DNA of 54,190 bases, from NCBI RefSeq assembly GCF_016107625.1, contig NZ_JABASV010000017.1:1-54190 (forward strand), in the 5' to 3' direction. The notes under the pieces were generated by a model. It did not search any database. It was not told where the DNA came from and was given only the letters and a program-made list of their open reading frames with translations. This DNA is from Vreelandella alkaliphila (GTDB taxonomy: Bacteria > Pseudomonadota > Gammaproteobacteria > Pseudomonadales > Halomonadaceae). A program made the translations under genes and the position numbers. Numbering within the stretch: the stretch's first letter is position 1; every line of letters starts with the position of its first letter. Shown here piece after piece: positions 17,702-26,699 of this stretch.

Positions 17702-18478
17702 ATGACTCAACTAACACGATTAGACCAATTATTGGTCAGCCAAGGGCTGGCCAGTTCACGTACACGCTCGCAGCGATTAATTCGCAACGGTCGCGTGTTT
17801 CTTCAAGATGGCACGCCACTCGTAAAACCATCTGAAAAATGGCCGCTGGATACTCCGCTTCATATTGATGAAGACCCGGAGGAGCGTTACGTTTCCCGGG
17901 CAGGATTAAAATTAGAGGGCGTTCTTAACGCTCTAAACATGCGCCTGGAAGGGTGCAACGTGTTAGACGTTGGCCAATCAACGGGAGGCTTTACCGATTG
18001 CTCACTTCAATTTGGCGCCCGACATGTTATCGGTGTTGAAGTCGGGCATACCCAGCTAGCCGAGTGCTTACGTGATGACCCGAGAGTCACGTGTCTTGAA
18101 GGCTTAAATGCTCGTCACATGGCATCATCGACAGTCCTTCAACACGCCGTGGCTAAACACCCTATCGATATAGCCGTGATGGACGTTTCGTTCATCTCGC
18201 AAACCCTGATTTTGCCTGAGATCGCCTCCCTTCTCTCCTCTGGAGGGCAACTACTCTCATTGGTAAAGCCACAGTTTGAGTTAGCACCAGGCTCACTGGA
18301 TAAGCGTGGCATCGTGCGTAACGCTAGCCACTATGCAGACGTAGAACAAAAGATACGTGATGCTTGTACAGAGTGCGGCTTAGTCATTAGTCACTGGCAG
18401 GAAAGCCCGATTACCGGTGGTGACGGTAATCGGGAGTTTTTACTGTTCGCCACCAAACATGGAGAACCAAGCGTTTAA
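17702..18478 (+). CDS. tlyA: TlyA-family rRNA methyltransferase
   Basis: Two domains: an N-terminal S4 RNA-binding domain (LDQLLVSQGLASSRTRSQRLIRNGRVFL) and a FtsJ-like Rossmann methyltransferase (VLDVGQSTGGFTDCSLQFGA, VMDVSFISQTLILPEI, LVKPQFEL). Family members methylate 2'-hydroxyls of cytidines in 16S and/or 23S rRNA; the older name hemolysin A is misleading. The D/K residues of the FtsJ catalytic set fall in DVSFIS and VKPQFE. I start it at the ATG at 17702 (258 residues), although neither this nor the TTG three codons upstream has a good ribosome site, hinting at coupling to the upstream gene 43 bp away. Confidence 0.88.
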   Translation: MTQLTRLDQLLVSQGLASSRTRSQRLIRNGRVFLQDGTPLVKPSEKWPLDTPLHIDEDPEERYVSRAGLKLEGVLNALNMRLEGCNVLDVGQSTGGFTDCSLQFGARHVIGVEVGHTQLAECLRDDPRVTCLEGLNARHMASSTVLQHAVAKHPIDIAVMDVSFISQTLILPEIASLLSSGGQLLSLVKPQFELAPGSLDKRGIVRNASHYADVEQKIRDACTECGLVISHWQESPITGGDGNREFLLFATKHGEPSV

Positions 18479-18510
18479 AAACCAGTACTTAAACACAAGC
18501 CCCCCCCGAT

Positions 18511-18538
18511 GCTAACCTAGTTATTAGCTTAGGTTAGC
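18511..18538. terminator. Hairpin between convergent tlyA and mscK-like gene
   Basis: GCTAACCTA pairs perfectly with TAGGTTAGC (9 bp) around a 10-base loop that contains the stop codon of the channel gene. There is no T-tract on either side, so it is either a weak terminator or an mRNA 3'-end stabiliser. Confidence 0.5.
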
Positions 18539-21500
18539 AGGAGGCAGTCGGTTAGCTGACTGCACTTTAACCGACTCGCCTCGGTCGCGGTGCAGCCACA
18601 CGTCCATCTGCTCGAAGGCCACCTTAACGCCCGCTTCACGGAACAGCTCGTCGACCCGGCAGTTAACTTCGTCAGCCGCAAACAGGCGGTCAAGCAAATC
18701 GTTAACGAAAATGCGCAGCTCAAAATTCAGGCTGTGCGGCCCGTAGTTAAGGCAGAAAACCTGAGGTTCTGGGTCTTCTAACACTCGTTCATTTTCGTCG
18801 GCAGCCTGGCGCAGCAATTTATGCACTAAAGGCAGATCAGACCCATGAGCAACACCGTAGGTCAGCACCACGCGGGTCACGTTATCCGACAACGACCAGT
18901 TAATGAGCTGGTCCGTCACAAACGTTTTATTCGGTATGATAATTTCTTTTCGGTCAAAGTCGGTCACGGTAGTCGCTCGGATGCGAATCCTGCTTACCGT
19001 GCCATGAAGATTACCCAGCGTGATAGTGTCACCAATCCGAATTGGTCGCTCAAACAGAATGATCAAGCCAGAAATAAAGTTGGCGAATATTTCCTGAAGA
19101 CCAAAACCTAACCCCACACTCAGCGCCGCCACCAACCACTGCAATTTATTCCAGGAAACACCCAGAGTGGCCAACGCCATCACTACGCCAGTACCAACAA
19201 TGGTATAAGAAAGCAGAGAACTAATGGCATAAGCACTACCCTGCTTTAATGACAAGCGTGAAAGCACCATTACTTCCAACAAGCCAGGCAAGTTACGCGC
19301 CATAATAAACGTGATGGCAATCACAAGGAGCGAGGTAAACACATCGGAAATCGATAGTGCGTCTCCAACCAAGTTACCCTCTTGTGCATCCCATATTGAA
19401 ACTTGGTCTAAATAACTCAGTACCGCCAGCAGGTCTGCCCACACCAGATACAGCAGGGCGCTGAAGCCAATCAACAAAATCAACTTTGATAAGCGTAGCG
19501 ACTGAGAGTTAATTTTCTCCATATCCAAAGGTGGCTCTTCAACGACCTCCGCCCCACCTTCTGCGCCCTCTTGTACTTGAGCACGACGTCTAGCGAGCGC
19601 TCGTCGGTAAGCTAGCCGCCGTGCTGCAACGGCTAAACTACGCACGACAGTGGCCTCAACGACGACCCACAAGCCCAACAGGTAAAGGGTGATTGCAAAG
19701 CGAGCAACCAGCCGCAACGCCGTATACTCATATCCCCACACCACAAGCCCAAGGAGTACTAGCGGCACTGAAGCCATTGCTAGACCTAACACCAACCGAA
19801 AGAGTCGTACACCGAAAAATGGCACATGGGCCAGGATTAATAGTGCCAACCACCAGCTCATTGCCACCAAGCCCGCGGCAAAAAGCCCTATCGCTACTGG
19901 GCGCAACGCCAGCGGTGTTTCCATTTGTCCAGAGAGCGCGGCAATAACGACCACTGGCGCTAACGCTAGTCCGAAACCACCCAGCAGCTTACGCAACCGC
20001 GCTGTATAAGCAGGAGCCCAGGTGAAATGGCGCTCAGCAACCCCATCATGAACGAGGAGCCGACGGCCCCAGGCCACGACAACCCAACTAAGCGCCAGTT
20101 GCAGAAGCGCTGGCGAAACACTGCTTGCCAGTGCACCTTCAGCCTCACTTAGGCCTATGCCAATACCTGCCAATCCCAACGGCCCAGGCAACGCAAGAAG
20201 AGCATTTAGCAGCACCGCCTTGGTGGTATGCAACTGAGTATCACTTTTCAGTCGACCAATTTGTGAGTGAATGAGCGCAAGCTGTGCTTTAATTCGCCGG
20301 CGCAGCCCAACCAGAACCACGCCAAGCAAAATAAGCGGCGTGCCAATCAGCATTCTCCAAGAAAAACCTTTCCACTGAGAGGGCAAAACCGCCCGCCACT
20401 CGCCTTCTCGCCACTCCAGTTGAAGGCTGTGGGGAATTTGTCGTAACCAATTGAAATCTAGAGGACGACTATTAGCTACCCAGAATAGCTGTTCATCAAT
20501 GGTCGCCCGTAAATCTCGCGTCGTCTCTAATAGCTGTTGTTGATTAAGTTTAAGCTCAATAGCGGCACTCAGCAGACTGCTGTAAGACTGTTCAAGCTGC
20601 TCTACCAATTCACGGCGTGACTGGTAAAGTCGCGTCAGTGAGTCCACCAATCCAGGCGTGACATCAACCCCAGCTTCCTGCAAACGCTGGGCTGCCAAGC
20701 GATCACTTTGACGCAATTGATCACGCTGCCGAATCAAATCAAACTGCTTGAGACGCAAATCGGCAATTTCATCTTGCAAATCACGCCTTGGAGCGACTAA
20801 AGGTAACGACTGGCGCTGTTCTCTAAGAATACGCGACAACAATTGGCTACCACGAATAGCATCAATTTGTTCGTTCAGGCTTCGCTGAAGTTGCCGCACA
20901 TGATCCAACTGGCGCTGGGCCTCAATATTTTCACGTATAATGCCATTCGCTCTATCCGTCGTTCGCAACAGTTCAAGGCTCAGCGCTTGGTTCGTTTGCT
21001 GAGCATTGAGCACCACAGGGTGTCCTTCAGCGATCAGTGGATCATTCTTTGCTGCGTCGGCAATAGCCTGTTCGGATTGAAGCCGCCGCTGGCGATCAAT
21101 GACGCCTTGCAATAAATTAAGCTGCTGCTCCTGCTGGTCTATTTGAAGCTCAATGAGTTCCCGGCGCTCCTGAGCCAACTCTCGCAGCCGACTGTTGGCG
21201 CTTAGTTCACGCTGATTCAGGTTTACTTCCTGTTCTGCAAGGGCTCGCTCAATGCGCCACTGAATTAATTGCGCATCGTGGCGTGCCGATAGCTGACGAT
21301 CACCCAGCAAGGCTTCTCGCTCATCAGACTGGCGTCGTAAATTTTCAGCTCGCTGCAAAGCATCTGAAATTGCTTGCTGAGCACGCTCAGGCAGTGTTTG
21401 CGCGGCCAATAGCTGAGAGTTAGCTTCGGCTAATTGGCTTTGAAGCTGCTGGAGCTCTACCACCGCTTCTGCCTGCTGCATTTCCAGCTCATTCAGCGGC

Positions 21501-21865
21501 ATATCACTAAGATTATCCACTGATAACTGTCGGCTTTGTTCTTCCGCCTCGTTTAGCTCACGCTCTAGGCGAAGCAATATGTCGGGCGCTTGGACAACCC
21601 GTTGCTCTAACGCCTCAATGCGCTCTTCAACCGCGCGAAGGCGTTCATAGCTTTGCAACGCAGCCGATAAAGCTTCCTTCACCTGACTTTGCTCGGTGGT
21701 TAGCTCGCTTTCCTGAGACTCAAGTTCCGCTAATCGCTCAGATAGCTGCTCCTCAGAAGGGACTTGATCAAGCAACGCAGCCTGAGCGTATACGGCACCA
21801 GGAATGGTTAACAATAGATAAATAAGGAAGAGCCATGGAAGTGCTTTCAGTGCATTTTTGACCAC
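18524..21865 (-). CDS. MscK/MscM-type mechanosensitive channel
   Basis: An 1113-residue inner-membrane channel that would release solutes on hypo-osmotic shock. A signal peptide (to about residue 28, VYAQ) precedes a roughly 450-residue periplasmic region rich in coiled-coil heptads. About eight hydrophobic helices follow (from near residue 500), then the MscS-like core with LQWLVAALSVGLGFGLQEIFANFISGL as pore helix and the beta-domain IGDTITLGNLHGTVSRIRIRATTV. Length and layout match MscK (KefA) and YjeP rather than small MscS; I cannot tell these two apart with confidence. The start is a GTG with GAGG about 11 bases upstream. It lies divergent from pldA. Confidence 0.9.
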   Translation of the reverse strand: MVKNALKALPWLFLIYLLLTIPGAVYAQAALLDQVPSEEQLSERLAELESQESELTTEQSQVKEALSAALQSYERLRAVEERIEALEQRVVQAPDILLRLERELNEAEEQSRQLSVDNLSDMPLNELEMQQAEAVVELQQLQSQLAEANSQLLAAQTLPERAQQAISDALQRAENLRRQSDEREALLGDRQLSARHDAQLIQWRIERALAEQEVNLNQRELSANSRLRELAQERRELIELQIDQQEQQLNLLQGVIDRQRRLQSEQAIADAAKNDPLIAEGHPVVLNAQQTNQALSLELLRTTDRANGIIRENIEAQRQLDHVRQLQRSLNEQIDAIRGSQLLSRILREQRQSLPLVAPRRDLQDEIADLRLKQFDLIRQRDQLRQSDRLAAQRLQEAGVDVTPGLVDSLTRLYQSRRELVEQLEQSYSSLLSAAIELKLNQQQLLETTRDLRATIDEQLFWVANSRPLDFNWLRQIPHSLQLEWREGEWRAVLPSQWKGFSWRMLIGTPLILLGVVLVGLRRRIKAQLALIHSQIGRLKSDTQLHTTKAVLLNALLALPGPLGLAGIGIGLSEAEGALASSVSPALLQLALSWVVVAWGRRLLVHDGVAERHFTWAPAYTARLRKLLGGFGLALAPVVVIAALSGQMETPLALRPVAIGLFAAGLVAMSWWLALLILAHVPFFGVRLFRLVLGLAMASVPLVLLGLVVWGYEYTALRLVARFAITLYLLGLWVVVEATVVRSLAVAARRLAYRRALARRRAQVQEGAEGGAEVVEEPPLDMEKINSQSLRLSKLILLIGFSALLYLVWADLLAVLSYLDQVSIWDAQEGNLVGDALSISDVFTSLLVIAITFIMARNLPGLLEVMVLSRLSLKQGSAYAISSLLSYTIVGTGVVMALATLGVSWNKLQWLVAALSVGLGFGLQEIFANFISGLIILFERPIRIGDTITLGNLHGTVSRIRIRATTVTDFDRKEIIIPNKTFVTDQLINWSLSDNVTRVVLTYGVAHGSDLPLVHKLLRQAADENERVLEDPEPQVFCLNYGPHSLNFELRIFVNDLLDRLFAADEVNCRVDELFREAGVKVAFEQMDVWLHRDRGESVKVQSANRLPPANLS

Positions 21866-22042
21866 GTTAGATATGCCTCATCGACATGTATACTACTCCA
21901 ATCAGGAAGATTGCCATTGTCAGGCGTTCTGGCTTCTTACGCAATCTAACGCGTTTGACGCACAGGGGGAGTTGACTTACGCGAGTGGCGTGTATAGAAG
22001 AGACTCTGATAACTGCCTTTTATTTATTTGCGAGCCATTTTG

Positions 22043-23062
22043 ATGGTCATTCGAAAACTGCTGTTAACAAGTTTAATTGTTTTGCTAGGCACTGAAAGCG
22101 CCGTTGCAGAGACACGCGAGGAAATTGAAGCTCGTATCCGCGCGCTCAACACCGAACTTTATCAGTTGCGCCAACAGCTGCAACATGTTGAAGATCCGGC
22201 AGGAAACGAGCCCACAGTCCGTTCGCAGCTGCTTCCAGAAGAAATGGCGCTTGAGGATCTCAGTGAGCGACGCCAATTTGAGCATGAGTCAACTCGTAAT
22301 CCGTTCGCCATTACGACTCACCGAACTAATTATCTTTTCCCGATTAGTTATAGCACCAACCAGAACGCTGAAAACTTTAGTAGCATTTCTGAAGACTCTT
22401 CACCTAACGACGTCGAAGTGAAATTTCAGTTTAGCGCCAAATTCAACCTTGCAGAGGATGTGTTTGGCGACATTGGCGATGTCTATTTCGCCTACACACA
22501 GCGAAGCTGGTGGCAAGCCTATAATACCGATGCTTCTTCCCCCTTCCGGGAAACTAACTACGAGCCTGAAATTTTTATTGATTTTGATAACGCCTGGAGC
22601 GCATTAGGCTGGGTAAATACGCGCAATCGTCTCTCCTTCATTCATCAGTCTAACGGCCGCTCGGATCCACTCTCACGCAGTTGGAACAGAGTTTATTTAG
22701 AAAGCACGTTCCAACGCGGTGACTGGGCACTTTCACTCGCTCCTCACTGGCGCGTACCTGAGTCCAAAGGCGACGATGACAACCCAGACATTGAACGCTT
22801 TGTCGGGTATGGCGATATCCGCCTGGCAAAACGACTCAATGGTAACCACGAGGTCGCGGGGCAACTGCGCGGCAACCCAAGTGCGGGTAACTATGGCACT
22901 CAAATAGACTACAGCTGGCCTGCTTTTAACAATGTGCGTGCCCATCTACAGTACTACTACGGCTACGGAGAGAGCATGATTGACTACAATAATCGTGTGC
23001 ATCGTCTCAGCATAGGCTTTAGCTTAAATCCCCTATTCAGTGCTACTGGGCTGAACCGTTAG
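22043..23062 (+). CDS. pldA: Outer-membrane phospholipase A1 PldA
   Basis: An outer-membrane beta-barrel hydrolase that removes phospholipids mislocalised to the outer leaflet. The catalytic set is clear: His201 and Ser203 in FIHQSNGRSDP and Asn215 in SRSWNRVY, with the same spacing as His142, Ser144 and Asn156 of E. coli. A signal peptide (to about residue 22) is followed by a 60-residue segment with a coiled coil (ETREEIEARIRALNTELYQL) absent from E. coli PldA, giving 339 residues instead of 289. The ATG at 22043 overlaps a TGA stop of a short upstream reading frame; no strong ribosome site is seen. Confidence 0.92.
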   Translation: MVIRKLLLTSLIVLLGTESAVAETREEIEARIRALNTELYQLRQQLQHVEDPAGNEPTVRSQLLPEEMALEDLSERRQFEHESTRNPFAITTHRTNYLFPISYSTNQNAENFSSISEDSSPNDVEVKFQFSAKFNLAEDVFGDIGDVYFAYTQRSWWQAYNTDASSPFRETNYEPEIFIDFDNAWSALGWVNTRNRLSFIHQSNGRSDPLSRSWNRVYLESTFQRGDWALSLAPHWRVPESKGDDDNPDIERFVGYGDIRLAKRLNGNHEVAGQLRGNPSAGNYGTQIDYSWPAFNNVRAHLQYYYGYGESMIDYNNRVHRLSIGFSLNPLFSATGLNR

Positions 23063-23142
23063 CGCTCGAGGTTGTCTTATAGTTGACGGCTGCTATGCTG
23101 GAGTTGTCACTTATTCATATTCACTCGTCAAAGGATGACATC

Positions 23143-23475
23143 ATGGCTAAACGTAATACTGATACCTCTGCTCGTGCTGACCAGTTGAAGGAAGATCTCC
23201 GCCACCTGAGTGAAACCGTAGAAGAGTTAATGAATGCCACGTCAAAAGATGCAAGTGGCGAGATGCGTGACCTTCGTGAGCGCGCAGAAAAACGACTGAA
23301 AGACACCCGAGCGCGCTTAGAAGCTCGCGGCGAGCGACTTTACGAAGACACTCGTGAAACGCTGTCTCAGCAAGTTGATTGCTGCGATCGTTACGTGCAC
23401 GAAAACCCCTGGGCTAGTATTGGTATTGGTGCCGCAGCTGGCCTAGTGGTGGGTATGCTTCTCGGTCGTCGCTAA
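23143..23475 (+). CDS. YqjD/ElaB/DUF883-family membrane-anchored ribosome-binding protein
   Basis: A 110-residue protein with a long charged amphipathic helical region (residues 10-75) and one C-terminal transmembrane segment (NPWASIGIGAAAGLVVGMLLGRR), the standard DUF883 plan. E. coli YqjD and ElaB bind stationary-phase ribosomes and tether them to the inner membrane. AAAGGATGACATC precedes the ATG at 23143; an upstream in-frame start at 23083 lacks a ribosome site. Its stop shares a base with the start of the next gene, so yqjD-, yqjE- and yqjK-like genes form one unit. Confidence 0.9.
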   Translation: MAKRNTDTSARADQLKEDLRHLSETVEELMNATSKDASGEMRDLRERAEKRLKDTRARLEARGERLYEDTRETLSQQVDCCDRYVHENPWASIGIGAAAGLVVGMLLGRR

Positions 23476-23879
23476 TGGCTTTAGGGCCAACACAACGCGT
23501 CTTCTCTGCCGCCAAACGTCTGCTGAAATCATTAATTGCTAATGGTGAAACTCGGCTTCGTTTGGCGGTTTTAGAACTAGAAGAGGAGCGCGCTCGTTTA
23601 TTGACCCTGCTTTTGTTAGCAGGGGCTAGCCTTTTGTTGCTGTTGTTAGGCGTCGCGACACTTACCGCGCTGGTAGTCGTACTGTTTTGGGACACTTATC
23701 GGCTTACTGCGATTGGCGTGAGTGCAGGCGTTCTTATTGCCTTAAGTTTTTTACTAGCGGTTATTGCTATTCGTCAAGCCAAGCAACATACGCTGTTAAA
23801 AGAAACACTTAAGCAACTCTCCGCTGACCGAGCCTTGTTGGAGGTAAATGAGGATGACTCAACCCAACACCGTCAATAA
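23475..23879 (+). CDS. YqjE-like phage-holin-family (holin_6) membrane protein
   Basis: A 134-residue protein with an amphipathic N-terminal helix, two hydrophobic segments (about residues 42-72 and 77-100) and a charged C-terminal tail. This matches the putative Actinobacteriophage holin III / YqjE family. The name is structural only: in the yqjDEK context it is a host membrane protein, not a lysis gene. Its ATG overlaps the previous stop (TAATG) and its end overlaps the following gene, so translation is probably coupled. Confidence 0.85.
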   Translation: MALGPTQRVFSAAKRLLKSLIANGETRLRLAVLELEEERARLLTLLLLAGASLLLLLLGVATLTALVVVLFWDTYRLTAIGVSAGVLIALSFLLAVIAIRQAKQHTLLKETLKQLSADRALLEVNEDDSTQHRQ

Positions 23880-24153
23880 GCCTCCCAGCCGAGCAGAACG
23901 CAAAGCCGCCTTGTTAGCGGAGCTAGAGCAACAGCGTATCGATATATTGATTGATAGCGATACACTGACAAAGGCAGCCTCACCGCTAGACAAGAACTGG
24001 CGCAGCCTTAAAATACCTTTGTATGTGATTGGTGGCGTCGCTGCTTTGCGTATTTTACGCCATCCAGGTGGCGCAATGGCGGTTGGCAGAAAAGCATTGG
24101 CTAGCTACATGTTGATACGAAAACTGAAGTTGCTAGCGAAAGTGGCTAGTTAA
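23854..24153 (+). CDS. YqjK-like small membrane protein
   Basis: A 99-residue basic protein with an RAERKAALLAELEQQRIDI helix, a single short hydrophobic segment (IPLYVIGGVAALRIL) and a basic C-terminus. Position after yqjD- and yqjE-like genes supports assignment to the YqjK-like family, function unknown. The start at 23854 has GGAGG at 9 bases; the ATG two codons earlier is only 3 bases from it. The start lies 26 bases inside the preceding gene. Confidence 0.75.
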   Translation: MTQPNTVNKPPSRAERKAALLAELEQQRIDILIDSDTLTKAASPLDKNWRSLKIPLYVIGGVAALRILRHPGGAMAVGRKALASYMLIRKLKLLAKVAS

Positions 24154-24253
24154 CAAGCTACAAATGATATTTTTTTGAGAACGTCGCTGGGCCGTTTTTA
24201 TAAACGCTAATCTTGAATGCTCTACGTGTTTACGGCCCAGCTCTTTACACTCA

Positions 24254-25438
24254 TCAGCACGCCTGCCCGCAAGCGACACCACTTGCCCAAGCCCACTGAA
24301 AGTTGTACCCCCCCAATTCCCCCGTCACATCTAGCACTTCACCGATAAGCCTAAGCTGCGGTAGGTCTTTCACTGCAAATGTTTTTGATGAAATCGCTTC
24401 CGTACTTACCCCGCCCATTGTTACCTCCGCTGTTCGCCACCCTTCTGTACCTGACGGTTTTAACTGCCACTGGTTTAGCCGCTGAGCCCAATGATCAAGC
24501 GCATCATTACTGTACTCTGCCAGAGGGCTGGTAAGATTGGCGTCTGGGTACCACTCTAGCAACGCTTGGGCAAAGCGCTTTGGAAAACGCTCTCCCAGCC
24601 AAGTGGACAGCTGACGCTTAGGGGTCGCATGACGTGCATGACGTAAAACGTCAGCAGCATGTTCACTGGGTAGTAAATTAATAGTGATAGTGTCACCAGG
24701 TTGCCAAACGCTGGAAATTTGCAGCATCGATGGGCCTGACAGGCCACGATGAGTAAATAGCATTGGCTCTTTAAAGCGCCTCCCATTGCAGCTAACCTCG
24801 CATGGCACACTGACCCCAGAAAGTGCTGCTGCGCGCTCTTTCCAACTATCGCTCAAGGTAAACGGCACCAAACCTGGACGGGTAGGCAGAACATCTAAGC
24901 CAAACTGACGGGCAATATCATAACCAAATCCTGTCGCCCCCATCGTGGGTATCGAAAGCCCCCCCGTAGCAATCACTACCGTACCCGCGTCGATGCTTCC
25001 CAACGACGTGGCTAAGCGCATGCTATCCCCCATTCGCTCCAGCCTAGAAATTGACGTGCTGAGCGACACCTCGACGCCGGCCCATTCACACTCGGTGAGT
25101 AAGACGCTAACAATGTCTTTAGCGGAGCTCGCACAAAAGAGCTGGCCTGGGGCTTTCTCCACATACTCAACGCCATGCCGCTCTATCAACGACACAAAAT
25201 GCTCAGGACGGTAACGCTTTAGCGCAGAAATGCAAAAATACGGATTTTCCGAGTAAAAGTTCTGAGGCGTAGTCGCAAGATTGGTAAAATTGCAGCGCCC
25301 TCCTCCAGACATCAATATTTTCTTGCCCGCTTTGTTGGCATGGTCCACCAACAGTACACGACGCCCCGCGTAACCCGCTTGAGCCGCACACATTAAACCA
25401 GCGGCTCCTGCACCAATGACGACGACGTCGTAGACCAT
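24254..25438 (-). CDS. YhiN/HI0933-family FAD-dependent oxidoreductase
   Basis: A 394-residue cytoplasmic flavoprotein with FAD-binding VVVIGAGAAGLMCAAQAG at the N-terminus, GKKILMSGGGRCNFTN, VIATGGLSIPTMGATG, and a C-terminal GGYNFQWAWASG. These are hallmarks of the HI0933/YhiN (BaiN-like) group, whose physiological substrate is not established for most members. I chose the ATG at 25438, which has GGGAG about 10 bases upstream, over an in-frame ATG 19 codons earlier whose added residues are not family-like. It is divergent from the RND efflux genes. Confidence 0.9.
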   Translation of the reverse strand: MVYDVVVIGAGAAGLMCAAQAGYAGRRVLLVDHANKAGKKILMSGGGRCNFTNLATTPQNFYSENPYFCISALKRYRPEHFVSLIERHGVEYVEKAPGQLFCASSAKDIVSVLLTECEWAGVEVSLSTSISRLERMGDSMRLATSLGSIDAGTVVIATGGLSIPTMGATGFGYDIARQFGLDVLPTRPGLVPFTLSDSWKERAAALSGVSVPCEVSCNGRRFKEPMLFTHRGLSGPSMLQISSVWQPGDTITINLLPSEHAADVLRHARHATPKRQLSTWLGERFPKRFAQALLEWYPDANLTSPLAEYSNDALDHWAQRLNQWQLKPSGTEGWRTAEVTMGGVSTEAISSKTFAVKDLPQLRLIGEVLDVTGELGGYNFQWAWASGVACGQAC

Positions 25439-25513
25439 AAAATTAGGCTCCCAGGATGAAAAAATGAGAGGCATTTTAACAGGTAAATAGCTCAAAATTA
25501 CTGTACATTAAAA

Positions 25514-25537
25514 ATATACCGTACAAATAACGTATAT
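25514..25537. promoter_or_regulatory. Inverted repeat upstream of RND efflux operon (possible operator)
   Basis: ATATAC and GTATAT form perfect 6-base arms around a 12-base spacer, overlapping a TGTAC (25502-25506) and GTACA (25521-25525) pair. The spot lies in the short divergent region between the flavoprotein and efflux genes, where a repressor such as a TetR protein would be expected to bind. No regulator gene is adjacent. Confidence 0.35.
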
Positions 25538-25631
25538 CTTTTTAACAGAATATCACTGTATACACTTCGCCCTCTAACACGGTGATCCCCTAAGTGGTAT
25601 TACTAAGCATTTTGATAACACTGAGACGCTC

Positions 25632-26699
25632 ATGCTTGTTTGTAAACGTATTTTGCTCTTCTGGTTGTTTACCCTGATATGGGCTAGTCCGTCGTTGGCA
25701 CAGTCTCCCCCTCCGGTTATTGGGCACTACGCCGCTATAACAACTTGGTCTGATCCGCTTGAAGCGCTAGGGACACTGAGTGCAGATGAAAGCGTGACAC
25801 TTTCCGCCACGGTGACCGATACGATTGCCGAGATTAACTTTGAAGATGGCGAACAGGTAGAGCGCGGAAGGCTATTAATTCGTTTAGAAGATGCTGAAGA
25901 ACAGGCTCAGCTAAGGGCTGCGCAAGCCCTCAATGATGAACGTCGCAATGCGCTAGGTCGAGCCACCCAGTTGCAACAACGCAACCTCGCTCCGCGGGCT
26001 GATGTAGAAGATACCCAGGCGCGTTTACGCCAATCACAAGCTGACGCACAAGCGTTAGAGGCCAGGCTGTCAAATTATCGCTTACATGCCCCTTTTAGCG
26101 GGCGAGTTGGCTTTCGTAACGTCAGTATCGGTGCATTAGTAACGCCCGGCATGGAGCTTGTCACACTTGATAAGCTAGATGTCATGAAGCTCGACTTTAC
26201 CGTACCTGAAGTATTTTTAGGGCGTTTGTCCAACGGTCTAAAGCTGAGTGCTACTACAGCGGCATTCCCAGACGAGCTCTTCAGCGGTGAGATCTCTAGC
26301 ATTGGCACCCGCATAGACCCTATCACCCGCAGTGTTAACGTTCGCGCTGCCATGGTAAACCCTGGGCTGCGTCTGCGGCCTGGGATGTTAATGGAGGTCG
26401 TAGTTCAGCAACGAGTCCGCGATACGCTTGTGCTTCCTGAAGCAGCGATCGAACCCAGTGGCAACCGCCACTTTGTGATGCTGATCAACCAGCAGGACGA
26501 CACCTCTCGATTAGAACGGCGAGAAGTCATTATTGGCGAACGACGAAGCGGTGAAGTAGAGGTGCTGGAGGGTATCAGTGCAGGTGACCTAATTGTGATT
26601 CACGGATTACAGCTCGCTCGAGATGGCCAGCAAGTCAGGTTGCTAGGTATCGCTGATGAAGAGACGGATATTCGCACGCTACTGGAGGCTGATCGCTAA
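25632..26699 (+). CDS. RND efflux periplasmic adaptor (membrane fusion protein)
   Basis: A 355-residue adaptor linking an RND pump to an outer-membrane channel. A cleavable signal peptide (to about residue 23, SLAQ) without lipobox Cys is followed by a split biotinyl-lipoyl domain (SATVTDTIAEINFEDGEQVERGRLLIRLED and YRLHAPFSGRVGFRNVSIGALVTPG), a short helical hairpin, and beta-barrel and membrane-proximal domains (IDPITRSVNVRAAM, LRLRPGMLMEVVV). This is the usual MexE/MdtA-like order. Its TAA overlaps the ATG of the pump gene by one base. No outer-membrane factor gene is nearby. Confidence 0.92.
   Translation: MLVCKRILLFWLFTLIWASPSLAQSPPPVIGHYAAITTWSDPLEALGTLSADESVTLSATVTDTIAEINFEDGEQVERGRLLIRLEDAEEQAQLRAAQALNDERRNALGRATQLQQRNLAPRADVEDTQARLRQSQADAQALEARLSNYRLHAPFSGRVGFRNVSIGALVTPGMELVTLDKLDVMKLDFTVPEVFLGRLSNGLKLSATTAAFPDELFSGEISSIGTRIDPITRSVNVRAAMVNPGLRLRPGMLMEVVVQQRVRDTLVLPEAAIEPSGNRHFVMLINQQDDTSRLERREVIIGERRSGEVEVLEGISAGDLIVIHGLQLARDGQQVRLLGIADEETDIRTLLEADR

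Noticed and set aside
17693..17702. TTG start for tlyA
   Set aside because: It has no ribosome site, and the ATG three codons later gives the usual family N-terminus.
23475..23879. Possible prophage remnant because of the holin-family label
   Set aside because: The gene is embedded in a yqjD-yqjE-yqjK-like operon with no other phage genes, integrase or attachment site nearby.
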